The notes beneath the pieces are model-generated. The model made no database searches, had not been told where the DNA came from, and worked only from the letters and a program-made list of their open reading frames with translations. Both the position numbers and the translations under genes were made by a program. Below, piece after piece: positions 1-12,498 of a DNA stretch of 60,000 nt. How positions within the stretch are numbered: position 1 is the stretch's first letter; every line of letters starts with the position of its first letter. Location of the stretch: the NCBI RefSeq assembly GCF_000003815.2, contig NC_049991.1, forward strand, positions 12,188,955-12,248,954, written 5' to 3'. The stretch is from Branchiostoma floridae. Its lineage: Eukaryota > Chordata > Leptocardii > Amphioxiformes > Branchiostomatidae.

Positions 1-2576
1 TGTGACGTAGGCCTTAGCCAGCTAGACTCCCTATGCCACCGATAGATCTGCCTGGAGATAGTAGCGTATAATTACTGAAAGTATGGATACATCTGAGTAA
101 TGACTCAGGGTTACTCTAGTTTGCTCATTGTATGTCCGCCATGACGTCAGTCCATGGTTTTACCTTAGGGATTGTGTATTCCGTTGAAGATGTATGTGAC
201 ACAGTGAGGTCATTATCCAATAATGCTAGTGTCCGTCATCCATATGTCTACATAAAACCCGTAGGCTACCTAACATGCGCATAGGTAACCAAACGTGAAT
301 GCATTCCTCGTATTTAAGCAGTCGGTCAATATACAGATCAGGTAAATTAGAAATCATACACGACTCGAAGCATCTTCTATAAGACAGTTCTACATTAATG
401 TGTGTTAGTAGCAGCAAATGTAGCTGATAGCTCGTCATCGCGTCTCACAATTCATCCCTGTGTCTGCCGGCAGGTCTCGAATGCGTTGTTTTTCAATAAC
501 CAAGTCTAATGCCACTACTGCGGCTATGGCGCCAACAAAACCTTATTACATCATTCAATCAACAAACCAAAGCCTTCGACGACTTGGTATGTCCAACTCT
601 TAGATGAAGTTTTCACAAGTTTCTTTCCGAGACTGTTGCCAATAATCGAAATGGCAGTACGAGGTCTTTGAACTTTAACACCTGCGTCTAATTAAAATAA
701 CATGAAAGCTACGGATGACTTAAAAGCATCATAAAAGCAAATATATAACCTGCTACTTTCGACGACTCTGTGATAACAGCTGATAGGAAAGCCGTACTTT
801 ACGTAATCGTTATTTTTTATGTATCTAACCGTCGTTTCATGGCCGTATTTTACGACTTTCCCTCTGTCGTTTACGTTTATAGTTACAGTTAACGTTTACA
901 GAGTGGTGTAAAAATGAACCACCGTATATAATTCATTGCAATGACACATGACTTACAGTCGTAGACTTAAGGCATCCAGACATGCTAAACAGCTAAAATC
1001 CTTTGACATACATGTAACCTTTGTAAAACGTTTTCGAAATGGGTTTCACAATTTAACGACTGTCGACAGTGGAGTGTGCAAAATCCCCCGCAAATCGTAA
1101 AGATGACAATCTTCCTTTGTATTTTATCGTGCAAACAATAGAAGCTGACAGTTGTAAGAGTAACTGAGTCCTGTGCACTGACGGAGCAATCTGTGGTGTC
1201 CGTACTTGCGTCTTTTACTTCCCAATGGTTCAGTTAACGTTTGACAGATTGCACAAAGCCCGGGGCCAGATTTCTCCGTTCTATTGTTTAGTGCAGTCAC
1301 GGATTGAGTATGTTGCGGCTAGCATTGATTTGATCCACGGATATATGCATATGGATTATGAAACAGTGTATCTAGAAAAATGCAAAAGTTCTCAAACAGG
1401 TCAGTAGAAATGTGAATATGATTTAATTCATGCATTTGCATATATACTTACAGTGTGGGGAACAGGGACTTCATTTCTTACGAACATCTCCATCATAATA
1501 CACTAGAATCATTGTACAAGTTGATCAATCGTAACTATTAAGTTCTAATGTTCAAGTCAATATGCCTTCTGCGTTGTAAAACTCGACATTATTAATGCAA
1601 AGGGCTATGGAATAGAGGGATATGTGGTGTTAGGAACTATAACATTACAAAGTCAATTTCTATTCCATTTCACATTCCATGCCCTTTCTACTATGTGCAT
1701 TTACATTATGCCTTACAGGTATGAACTTTATATGTCATGATCACAAATGTTTCAGCGGATATCCTTGACGAGTAGTCGTTATTTTCCACCCGAAGAAACA
1801 TCTAAATAAAGCAGAATATGTTGGTAGAGTATTTGCATTGTCTTGAAGGCACGTCTTGTAACGACTTTGGAATAGCAAAAGGGGGTATGATAAATGACCG
1901 GAATGTCAAGTCCGACTCATAAAAGTCCACCTGGGCAACTAGAATAGCTTCTCGTTTGGCTTTTCGGGGAAATGGGCCATCCGTGTTTCTGTAGGCAGGC
2001 TATCTATTACCATATTCCCCATGCACCGTATTCCACATTTTCTATGCCTTTTGATTACTCGAGAATACTTAGTTTGTGTTGCCAGTCCGTGTGACTAACG
2101 TTATATGTATGACGTCAATATAGGCACAATTTGAGCTGTGCAAAAGGAGTGATCCAAAATCCGCGAGACTAAAGTCATTGCCTTTGATTTATATCGTTAG
2201 TAGAGTATTGTTCAGCAAAACTAATGCATCCCTAGCCTATTCATCAACTGCGCACAGATAGGTGACTTTGAAGTTGGGCATATATCTAAGGTCACCTTCT
2301 GCCTTCTACATCGTTGGGAGGTGGTACCCCTGACACGGAGGGGAATACAGAGTACCTCAGGGTTACTGATATTTGAAACGCGTCATTAATATTTGGTACG
2401 AGCCGATAAGAGTCACAAATGATGCTCCATGTGCCACACTGAAGGTCGTGGCGAAACGGCACTGGAATACATATCATAAACTATAGCCGTCAAAAAGTGG
2501 CTACCAGGGAGCCGCTGAGGTTTTCATTGCCTTGATTACTTGTCCATTATCAGTATCACATCATAACTAATCATTA
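1..2576. other. Intergenic sequence, no gene recognised
   Basis: Only short, unrelated open frames occur and none shows a recognisable domain or splice-supported continuation. Two full palindromic TGACGTCA (CRE-like) octamers lie at 142-149 and about 2110-2117, but with no gene nearby they carry little weight. I see no clear repeat boundaries here. Confidence 0.5.
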
Positions 2577-2780
2577 CCTTCGCCAAGAAGGTTATATTTT
2601 GGGTAGCGTTTGTATGTTTGTATGTATGTATGTATGTATGTTTGTATGTATGTATGTATGTTTGTATGTATGTATGTTTGTATGTAGAAGACCAGCATAA
2701 CTCAAGAACGCCAGAATGGTATGTATTGATATTTGGTAGGTCTTGATGAGACCTGGAAACGATTAGATTTTCAAGACATG
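2577..2780 (+). repeat. Dispersed repeat module with embedded (GTAT)n microsatellite
   Basis: The module opens with CCTTCGCCAAGAAGG, itself a small hairpin, and continues through a GGGTAGCGTTTGT lead-in into about 80 bp of imperfect TGTATGTATGTT tetranucleotide repeat (roughly 2608-2686). It then passes into AGCATAACTCAAGAACGCC and a tail ending near 2780. I recognise this hairpin, microsatellite and tail arrangement as a repeat seen in lancelet and other marine invertebrate genomes. The 3' limit is approximate. Confidence 0.5.
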
Positions 2781-3169
2781 GAACAATCGCATCAACATAT
2801 TATAATCAATTGTGTTGGACGGACGTCGGACGAGCTCCGTTCATTTGTAAAGGGGAAAGATTTTGATGAATTTCGCATGAATTGTAAAGCCGGCTTACAG
2901 CCGTAAGCCATACATGAGTATACGATCTCATACATCCAAACCTATAGCAAAAAAAAAAAATGAAGAGGAATAGAAGTACTGTCTTGGTATCCAATTGCCT
3001 TTCATTATAAAAGGCACGTAGCATTCTTAGAAAAGTTCATACAGTAGTCTTTATTATCTCATATTACGGACCAAACTGTCTACTAAAGATGAAAGGCCAA
3101 AAGAATGGCACGTGTTCAACACAGGTGTCAAATTGATTAGATGACAGTTAAAATTCTGCTGGAGCCCTC

Positions 3170-3600
3170 CCAAGCTCCCAACGACACCAGGACGACGCTC
3201 GCCAAAAGCACGCCCAACATGTTAAAAGTCGGACGAAATATCGTAGGAAGCCCGAACGAGTTTCGCGCGAGGCCGAAGAGTTCCGGCAAACTCCGACCGA
3301 AAAAAGAGATCTAAATTTATAAAACCGTCGGATTGCCGCACGAGTATTGGCTAAGTCTTTGCCATTGCGCGGACAAGCTCCGGTCGAGCTACAGGCAACC
3401 CATTGACGAGCTCTCCGAGCTCAACACTCCCCGCCGAGGCCTCGCTGAAATTAAGCGCAGCTGCAAGTGCCCCACAAACGCCGGCCGAGCTGCTAGAAAT
3501 CGCCCGAGGCCCGCATAATCGCCCCAACGCCGGTCATACTCCGGCCGAAAATGCCAATTTGGAGCTCGCCAACAACTCGGCCGAGCTAAATTCTTGATTT
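3170..3600. other. GC-rich island with recurrent CCGAGCTC-like words
   Basis: This stretch is clearly richer in G+C and CpG than its surroundings. It repeats words such as CGGCCGAGCT, GAGCTC, GCCCGAACGAG and CTCCGACCGA in both orientations. Open frames of about 60 residues cross it in several registers, which suits composition-driven openness rather than a gene. It may be a decayed repeat or a CpG island of an unseen gene. I cannot name it. Confidence 0.3.
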
Positions 3601-4142
3601 GTATATATTAAAAGCCGGCTTACCGACGGCGTATACATACGTCACGTCCCCACGTCATAGAGTGCTCAGCGGAGATGAGGATCAATACGTGGCCTTGAAG
3701 GGCAGTAACGACCCATAAATACTCTTTAATTGGTTGAGCAAGCTGCCCTTTGTGGTGCCCCTATTTGTTCCATCGGAACCCTGTTCCACAAATGCCCATG
3801 CCTCAAGGACAGATCCAACCGTTCGACGATGTCTTTTTGGCATAGACTTTGAAATTAGAGGTTTTCTATTTTACGTTTGACATGCGATTCTTTGGAACAG
3901 TGGCTCCGAATGATATCAATCTGTTCTCTCTATACAGTGATTGCGTTTGGCTGGTGATCACGTGATCAGACGGGCATTTTCATCATCTTTCCGCACATAC
4001 GTAAGCGTGTGGGCGGCAGAGCACGTCTACAACGAGCCGCTGGAACTAGCTGGGGTGCCCGCACGGTTCAGCGATGGGCCCGGGAGCGGACAGACAGCTG
4101 TCCATGGCCAGGACGACCTGAATCCGGCTTCACACCAGGCAT
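3601..4142. other. Unassigned stretch with a GC-rich open patch
   Basis: A 67-codon frame at 3941-4144 (+) is relatively GC-rich and is followed closely by TTGTGAGTAA, which resembles a splice donor. Two other frames are also open in part, no homologue comes to mind, and no acceptor or flanking exon could be tied to it. I leave it as unexplained rather than a gene. Confidence 0.25.
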
Positions 4143-4438
4143 AAAGCTGTCTTGTGAGTAAAATAGAATCGTAGTATTGATACATATAGCAATGGCCGAT
4201 TATATAAAAAGGCCGGTACCTTACTGATCTTTATGAAGGTAATTCGGTAGTTCGACATATTGCTTTCTACTGTAAGGCCAGTTGATTACAAAAGCTGTCT
4301 GGTGAGTATCATAAAATCGATCTTTAACACATATGGCAATGGTCGATAATGTATTATGGCCAATACGTTCCTGATCTTTATGAAGGTAATTCGTTAGTTC
4401 GACATATTGCTTTCTACTGTGAGACCTATTGATTACAA
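4143..4438. repeat. Two-copy tandem duplication, 147-bp unit
   Basis: Unit 1 (about 4143-4289) and unit 2 (about 4290-4438) align along their length. Both begin AAAGCTGTCT(T/G)GTGAGTA and both contain CTGATCTTTATGAAGGTAATTCG and TTCGACATATTGCTTTCTACTGT. The period is 147 bp, a multiple of three, so a minus-strand open frame reads the same peptide twice; this is a consequence of the period and not evidence of coding. Substitutions between the units show the duplication is not recent. Confidence 0.75.
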
Positions 4439-5310
4439 TAGCATTGTAACCGATCTCCACCCGATGATTTCCCATACAATGAGATCAGCCTCACTATGAA
4501 CGTTCCCGTCTGGTTAATAACATGTCTATGGTCGCTATGTTCCAAAAGCAACGGTATTTTTGTGTTTTCCTCCCAAGAGAGAGGTGCATCTTACTAATAC
4601 ATTCTTTCTCAAAGCGCACTACCTTGTGTTCTTGATAGATTTTAATTGGGCATGGAGATGGTTGTCACAGTGATGGTGAGAGAACTTATACTGTACCCGT
4701 CCGTCTGTAGCTCCATCTCATGACGGTATCTCAAACCTAATCATCCCACCTATGTCTTCCCAAGATGAATCACAGGTGTGGGTCTTCTATCATCGCCCCT
4801 GTCTAAACTTGTTTGCAATGCCATGAGTCTGTCGAGTTTGTCCTTGGATGACATATGCATTTTCGACGTTATAAGTCACACGATGAACACCTGAACACAT
4901 CCCCATACCACCGTTGTGGAAATTGAAGTGATTGGAAAGGTAACAGGTGTTTTAGATGGACGTACGCTGTTACACTGGTGTTTTTCGGTGGTTTCCAGAT
5001 CGTTCTGACGGGTAATTTTCCCACACGTCCAGCCTGATGTCGGTGTTACAATAAGAGAACCGGCTTATGTTTCTTCTTTTGATGACCTGCCATAAACATC
5101 CCTAGCTAGCGTTCAGAATGAAAGACTATCACTGCAGTTTCAGCCTGGCTCTGCTGTGGTGAAATACAATCATGGAGCTCCCAATAATTTCGCTCACAAT
5201 CGACGTCCAGCCGTTTTGCAAAAAAAAGTCTTCAATTGAACACTCAAAATTGTCTTCAGCTCTTTTGCATTCATAGTTAGGGTTTGAAATACTAGTTTCT
5301 CCCAGATCAT
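4439..5310. other. Intergenic sequence, nothing recognised
   Basis: No coding region, repeat boundary or structured element could be supported here. Confidence 0.4.
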
Positions 5311-5405
5311 TTCAGTGTCACTGACGAAAGATAATGGGTGCTATCTGAAACGTCTTACCGTTTTCAATATCATATCTAGTTGCTTGAGTAACTGCTTTTT
5401 GGCAT
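5311..5405 (+). repeat. Dispersed repeat with conserved hairpin (copy 1)
   Basis: The sequence runs from TTCAGTGTCACTGACGA through a perfect 5-bp stem (AGATA 5329-5333 with TATCT 5342-5346, 8-nt loop) to GAAAC, then on to AGTTGCTTGAGTAACTGC. The same layout recurs at 49493-49590, and its 3' part alone recurs at 26500-26582. CTGACGA-stem-GAAAC resembles the catalytic core of a hammerhead ribozyme, a motif known from Penelope-like retroelements. Here one unpaired A follows the CTGANGA box and no stem I is evident, so the resemblance is not proof. Confidence 0.6.
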
Positions 5406-6125
5406 TTCTTCAATCAGTGTGGCGAACATAGGCGCAGAGAGGGGAGAATCAGTACGAATGTGACCAAAACGTGACGATACTGATGACGCATTGCAGGAGC
5501 CCTGTCTTGATAAATCCGAAACCCGAAAGCGGGAAAAAGTGACTCCACACTGAGATAGCGGCTACTTCACTAGTTTCCTAGAACGAACCTCTACAAAAAG
5601 ACCGTTTGGTCATCAGTGACGGTTTGCTGTATAGATTTGTGTAGCATGATATACAATATTTCTCTTGTCTTAACAACATGTTTAAGAGAGCATTTGTCTT
5701 TATGTAAAAACATATTCCACCTGTCCATGTTATGGATTGATTCTTCTGCTCTAAGACCGCCTTCTCTAAAATAAATGGGGGTGGCTCAGGATAAACAGCG
5801 GCGCCATCTCACTGAGGCTAACGGGTTTTTACCACCCACACAGCATTGGGGTTGGGAGCTATGGTGGAAAGGCGATTCAATTGTTTATGAAGAAGCTGCA
5901 GAGCTATAGCAGCCGGGAAGGCTTCTAGGTTCTGTTTAATCATTGGTTTCAGCTCACGCCATCTTTCACTGACTCCTTTTTTGATGAAGGTAAAATGTAA
6001 ACAGGCGACCTTAAACTAAGGACGAAAAATGACCCTTGCGGACAAACTGCGTCTTCGCATTGTGTGGGCGATAAAAGAACATTAGTCACACAACGATTTT
6101 TACAATTTGCGGAGAGGGCAAGAGA
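5406..6125. other. Intergenic sequence, nothing recognised
   Basis: No gene or repeat boundary could be supported in this stretch. Confidence 0.35.
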
Positions 6126-6332
6126 TACTGTAAATGCAGAAATGTTCGCGTTGGATTAATGTTCGCGGTTTTCGCGGTGACCACTTCACCGCGAACTTAA
6201 AACCACCGCGAACATTTTTCTATCATGGTATTAGACTGCAGTCTATGGTGTTACCGCGAACTTTAATCCACCGCGAAAAGTCCTTTTTCCCGCTACCGCG
6301 AAATTCCCGCGAACTTTAATGCATTTACAGTA
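6126..6332. mobile_element. Palindromic MITE, TIR TACTGTAAATGCA
   Basis: Perfect 13-bp terminal inverted repeats lie at 6126-6138 and 6320-6332. The outermost TA may be the target duplication, which would suit a Tc1/mariner-like origin. The interior is built of alternating TTCGCGG and CCGCGAA words that can fold on themselves, for example GTTCGCGGTTTTCGCGGTG facing CACCGCGAACTT. There is no coding capacity. A diverged relative lies in an intron at 58348-58522. Confidence 0.75.
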
Positions 6333-6799
6333 CTCGGCAGAAATACGACTGGATACCATGATGTTAATAATTGGGGCCATATGCAGGCACTGGCGCGCAC
6401 CGTGATGCCAATCCAAGCTCATGTCCAATTGAATATGGCAATCCAGCCTATAGAGCGATCGAACATGACAGCATGAGTGCTGCTAATGGCTGTTCACAGA
6501 TGGGCGGCATTTCCATTAACCTATTGTTAACCTTAATTAGTCTACAGGGACAAACTTAGTTTTAAACTTATAACAGTTATATAGCGTGAAATGCGATAAA
6601 CACCAGAGATGCTCTTCGGGAGTGAAACAAAGTTTGTATGTTGCAAAGTTGACTAAAGGAAATACCAGACATCGCCAAACATAAGGTATAAAGTAGTCAA
6701 ACAACTTTTTCAGTGATACGTCGAAGAAGACACACTCCTTCAACTGTCATTGAATAAGTTCTGTATTTCTGCAGAAAGTTCGTATATCTGTGATTTAGT

Positions 6800-6844
6800 G
6801 CTACCAAGGAGCTTTTATCAAGCTCGATAAAGTCTCCTTGGTGC
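6800..6844. repeat. Imperfect hairpin (CACCAAGGAG family)
   Basis: GCTACCAAGGAGCTTTTATC is followed within a few bases by GATAAAGTCTCCTTGGTGC, giving arms of about 19 nt with few mismatches. It is probably a remnant of a palindromic repeat. Position and transcription give no hint of function. Confidence 0.5.
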
Positions 6845-9800
6845 TACGTGGCTTTTATAGCCTACTGTGTCCCAAAATGACACCATCTCGAACCTTGCCG
6901 TTTCAAGTGTGTCAGCTGTGACCAGCCGTTCTTAACGGTCATTACTCACTCCTAGGCCTGGCCAGCAACTGTGTACGCATTTGCCTGCTAAGTTGATAGT
7001 CGTTCAAATAATCTATTACACAAGTCTCTAGTGGACGAGCCAAATAACCTTTTGAACTTTGCTAATTGCAAACATCTTGTTTTCTGGCAAAAGAGAAACA
7101 ATCTAGACATGATAAGCATCAAGTTACGAATGGCTTCGAATTATGGCTTTGGTTCTTATGTCCCGTACTTCCTGAGAATACAGACTTGATAGAAACTGAT
7201 GCAGTCTTAGATGCTGGAATGTATGTCAAATACTGTAATGGGTTGTCCATTCCGCCAAGAGAATAACAATGGCGAGATAAAGGTTCCTGGATGGAGGTAG
7301 CAGCCAGGGAGATTACAGTCTTCTTAGACTATGGATTTCTAATCAACTGCCAGACGGCTATTTGTCCTGAAGGTTGTTAGAACACTGCTATCAGTGGACC
7401 ACACGACCCCGTCCCCTGGGGGTCCCCTGATGAAGATGAAGGCATAGCCATTACTAGCCGGGAGCAGTGCCCTTTCATTGACAGCTCCGGAGCAAAGCAT
7501 CACCTGCCTCATAAATCATCTGTTCCTGTCGACTACAATAGACTCTTTGGACATATGCGGCCATGTGGCCTCTTCCCCTCTGTGATCCTCTGTTTCTCTC
7601 TGCATAAGGCACCAGTATCGTATGTGATCTCTATGCCCTGCGTCCCAGTAATAATCATGAAGTGTTGAGAAGATTCAACTTGTGATCTGTCTTCCTTTAG
7701 CTAAGCAAAGTGTGATCTCGAGCCAAGGTGGAGTAGCTATAGCCGACGTCCGTCAGCTAAAGACCCGTAGATGAAGAGTTTGTCTGACCTGATAGGTACA
7801 GACGTGACTAATGAGGTTGCGGTGGTCAGAAATCTCGCCCACATGAGAGGAAATCACTGTATAATGCAAAATACACAATACAAAAACTGTGGACTTGATT
7901 CGTACGGAATGTAATATCTTTCTTCTGTAGTGGCCGTTCTTTTGGTGTTTGCAGTGTTCGCTACAGACTGCGCCATTTAGATGGCCTTTAGGCAACCAAC
8001 GCCCACGAGCGTGGTCGATAATGGAACAGTAAATGGAAACACTGAGAGCACACATATGGAGAGAGTTCACTTTTAAAGTAGCATTTGTGTTGAAAAACGT
8101 TCCAATGCTCACCAGATTTGTTCACTGAATGTTAGATATTTTAAGAGATGGTTTATTTCCTTTATTATACAAATGCAACAAAACTGCACTATTCTGTGCC
8201 CTGCCATACAAGCTTCAGAATAAAAAGTTAACGTCCTGTTAAACTCCTGTTGACACTAACGAGCCTTGAAAACAGGTTATGTAAAGTCTCATATATCTCT
8301 GATGAGCCGCCCGTCCCACTGTGTGCTTGATTTCCCGTGACGCGCCGTGACGACAGAAAATGATTTCCTTCTTATATTTTGTTTCGATACGGTACATGAT
8401 TTATGGAAACTCTTTCCGTCGTCCGTTATTAACAAAACGCCCGACTACGCCAAATAAACCACATATTGCGGAATAGTCACTCATCAATTGTTCCTATCAC
8501 TAATTAGCCAGTTTGAGATAAACTTGCGAGGCAAACTTACCCCAGACAAACCAAAAGACTGTGGCGCCGTTCGTAAGGTCGTTGCCATCATGACATGAAC
8601 GCGGACTCCCTTGATTAACGTACAGCCTTGTCATCTTACAATTGCATACGTTATGTATTATGATTCTAATTAAACGGATTCCAAAATGTAAATTGGTATA
8701 AGGCGACATTAAGATGCTTGATACTTGCATTTCCAAGAAAATTTTCTAGTTAAAAAGTAATTAAGGCATTAAAATACTGCTGAATAAGCTGTATCATCAA
8801 TCTTCGTAGAGACGTATATACGTATAACCATTGCCCTCTTTGTGACTACCGCCATTTTTCTTCTTAACGGATATCCGGTGAACAATATGCCACTTTTGCT
8901 ACCTGGATCATGCCAGTGAATGCATATGTATCGGAAGCCCTTGCTACCTGTAAGGAGACTACAAAGTTTGTGTATATCATACGTTATGACTTTCGAGAGC
9001 AATGTTCTGTAAAGGCAGAAACCTGCTTTTAGAAGGGGCAACCTTCTGGGACTGCCGTGGACTTTTGTAACATTTTCTGAAATTCTACACTTCCCATTTA
9101 GCCCTTTCCGGTGTTCACCTAAAAGTGTTTGTTGCTTGAAGGCTTGTATGCATGGTAAGTTGAGATAGGCAAGATGGATGATCCTGGGGTGTTTGCGTTA
9201 GCTACGAGCCAAATTCTCCAGTGGCTCTGCAGATGACCTCTGCTGCCATCCGTTACGAAACAGGTGTAACGTTTGAATTTCATGAGGCAATTGAGGAAAA
9301 GTAATGGGCATCTGTGTTGTTGAGAAGGTTCCGCCTTGTTCAAAAGGTTTCTTCTTGACATTTAGATAATTGAGACCCCCTCCCTGTGGCCTGTCAGTTC
9401 AAAATATTGTGTTGATGACATTCTCTGGGGCTGTGGTGAGCCCTCGCACCCATAACGCCACAGGCGTTGCTGTCAGATTTGGTTGGAAGCAGCGCACCCC
9501 AACGACGTCCTATTCATAATATCAGAACCAAACGGTGCTCTAGACGTGACGGACGTCCGCTAGATACATACATGCATGGATGAAATACAATAAGGCACTA
9601 CTTGTGAAATCACACATGGGCTTTGTAAACGATTGATGATAGTATTATAGTGTCATGTCCATCAGCATCCATTTCATGGTTAGTCCATGAATAATGGTGA
9701 CATTTTACATTTCGTCAGTACATAGAAAACTCTTTTGAGGGCGCCTTTCAGCACAACAGCCACTTTGAAAGCGGAAAATAGCTAATACTGTCACCGTATT

Positions 9801-12498
9801 TCCACTCGAATGGGTCTTGCCTCGATCAGTCGTCAAGTGAATATTACTTTCTCTAGCTGGACCCATTTGGACCTCGATACCTGTACATCAAGTCGCAAGT
9901 CGTATTAAGAATACATGAAGGCTATACCAAATATGGCCGCAAGAAAAACGTATTTAGCATAAAACTTCCGATGGTTGCACGAGCCATACTTAAAGCCTAT
10001 ATGGCATATAGATGTGAGCATGAATAAAGATTGGTTTTGTAAAGCTGGTTTGAACTTGCAGGTGAAACGTTAGCTCTTCTTTCCATGCCTTGAGCCACGT
10101 CTGATAAAGCCAGATACTTTCTCATTTTAGTCACGTATTTGACTCAGCTGCAAATGGAAGAAGCCTTGAGCCGAGAGGTGTTTGCAGATAGCGATATTTT
10201 CATTAGTGATAAGTGGGTCTGGGAAAGTACAGAACTTTATGCAACACACTTATAAACTTCATAAACTTGAAAGGTTAAAGACATTATTTGTGTGAAGGGA
10301 TACTGAACATCTGCCGATTTGGATGCCTTTGCTATAGGCAAACCGTCAACTGTTGATGAGAACATAAGCGTAAAATCGGGAAGATAGCAGTCTTGATAGC
10401 TAGGTCAACTGGGGCGTTATATCTTATGCCCGCAGGTGCCATATAGAATGCTAATCTTTTGATTCCTTCGGATCTTCAGTTAAAAGAAGCAAGCGCGATT
10501 AATTGCAGGGATCTGGCATGGTAGATCGTTGTCTGTGCTGCCAGCTAATTTAGTATACAGCACAAAGCACCTCTGCATACAAAACAGCAAGATATGAGCG
10601 ATATTGTTATCATCAAATTTCAAACCGCTAGTATCAGCATGGGTACTAAGGGAAATGTACCGGTATAGCTTTCCCCCAGCGTTAAACAATTACACTTTTT
10701 CTCCTGACATTTCAGTTACACGCCTGAAACGGACCATAGGTCATGGAATGTCATGCAATCAGCCCCGTACTGCATGTACTACCGTCACTAACCTTTCACT
10801 AGACTGCTTACTTTACTTTTACTTTGGCCGAGCTCCCGCTAGAACCAGACTCCATCTCACCATATTCTCCATCTTGATTTCCTTCACTTCGGTTAAGTTG
10901 GTATCAGATCTCAATGAAGGTGAGTTTTGGTCTCCCTCGGCTTCTTTTTCCCTTTTGTTGGATCCCAGAGTACCAACTCAGGCAATGGTGTCTGGATGTC
11001 TGATATAATGAGCTGCCAGTTTCATTCTTATTTTCTCAATAACCAATGGCAGATCTTGATTCACCGAACTGGTAGGAGTAAATCCCTGCCCATTGGCATA
11101 GTACCGTAGATTGGATTGCAATTTGTACGAATGTCATGTTGAATTGACTCAACTTTAACAATGAGACAAGTGACGGATGACTAGCTCGAAGAATCTGGTT
11201 ATACATTGCCGTCAATGTATTTTTTGACGCTTGGTGAGCTGGACCCTGAGGCACACTTTAGACTTGACCACGGGGATATGCCGGGTAGAGCGATGCTTGG
11301 CAGGTTGCACTCATGTAATGCATTGAGGACATGACATTCAGATGTCTGAAATGCCATTAGACAACGATGCTGCCATCGGGTCAGCGCGTCAATGTCAGAT
11401 TGCAGAACCCTGTCAATGTCGGGTTTATCTGCAAGCCCACAGACGATCCTGTGTTAAGAGATGTGTTGGTTCGTGAATAGGAAATGAAAGAGGGATAGTA
11501 CCATTCCTTGCTGAAGTGTGCCCAAACGTGACGCTGATAAATGGACAACGGGTTATGCGCTCTCATAAGGCCATGAGCTAAGGAGGAAAAACGATCCAAA
11601 GGTTCCGGGGTGCCTGAGTTTATCCCAAAGCTGTCAATGGGAAGTCAAAGCCTTTGCTGAAATGGCTTTCGCGCGATCGGGTCAAAGTCAGTCTGTTTTT
11701 CATGCTCAGGCTAGCTGACCAATGTCATCATGCCCAGACCAAGTGTTACCGCTTTATGGAGTCTAGCATCAAAATGGATTTCTCACAGAAATAGGATAAT
11801 AACTCCGTGTGTGTCTAGAAATGCACATGTCTAAGAGAACCTGGAGTTGGTAAGCTGCACAAAAGCAACTGCTGAGGTGAACGTTGTTAGAGCTGCCTGA
11901 CCACACACCACTTGTCAGTCATTAGTACGGATTGATTTTACATTACCGGACATCCTGCAAGGTTAGGCGATCCATTACATGCTGCATGGCACCTTTATTT
12001 AAACGGAGTACTTAATTCGGGACCAGAGCAGATAAAGATAGTGATCTATGGGTCATTCCAGTAAACTTGAATACCGGCGTCAGACTATTGATCGTGTACG
12101 GACAGATAATGCAGACATGCTATTGGCTGGTGTGATCAGAGTTAATTAGTAGCAATGATTCGGACTTCAAATACTGTGCACGTGCGCTAAAATGTTTCCA
12201 GGAGACCAGGACTGCCATATGCATATCAAAATATCCATATTGTCGGGAGGAATAATTCACATTCCTGTGACAAGAGAGTGCCGTGCGTGTTGTCGGTCTC
12301 TCCTTCTTCTTTCGTACTGCCTAGCCTCTTTGCAGTGACCAACGGCAGATTGCGCATGGGATAGTCACAACACAAGTGCCCGGCACGAATGAATAGGCAA
12401 GGGAAAATAAAGGAAAAACGCTAAGGAAAATGAAAACAATTGAATTGTGTGTGTAAAGGACAAGATAAGTGAGTTTAGTGGGTTAGTAGTACATATAT
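6845..12498. other. Long intergenic stretch, no gene recognised
   Basis: The longest frames (119 codons at 7753-8112 minus, 134 codons at 10604-11008 plus) have no recognisable domain, unusual residue composition for a protein, and no splice-linked partner. I could not delimit any repeat. The stretch is probably old intergenic DNA. Confidence 0.4.

Noticed and set aside
10604-11008. 134-codon plus-strand open frame
   Set aside because: Composition and lack of any family resemblance point to chance, and overlapping frames are also open.
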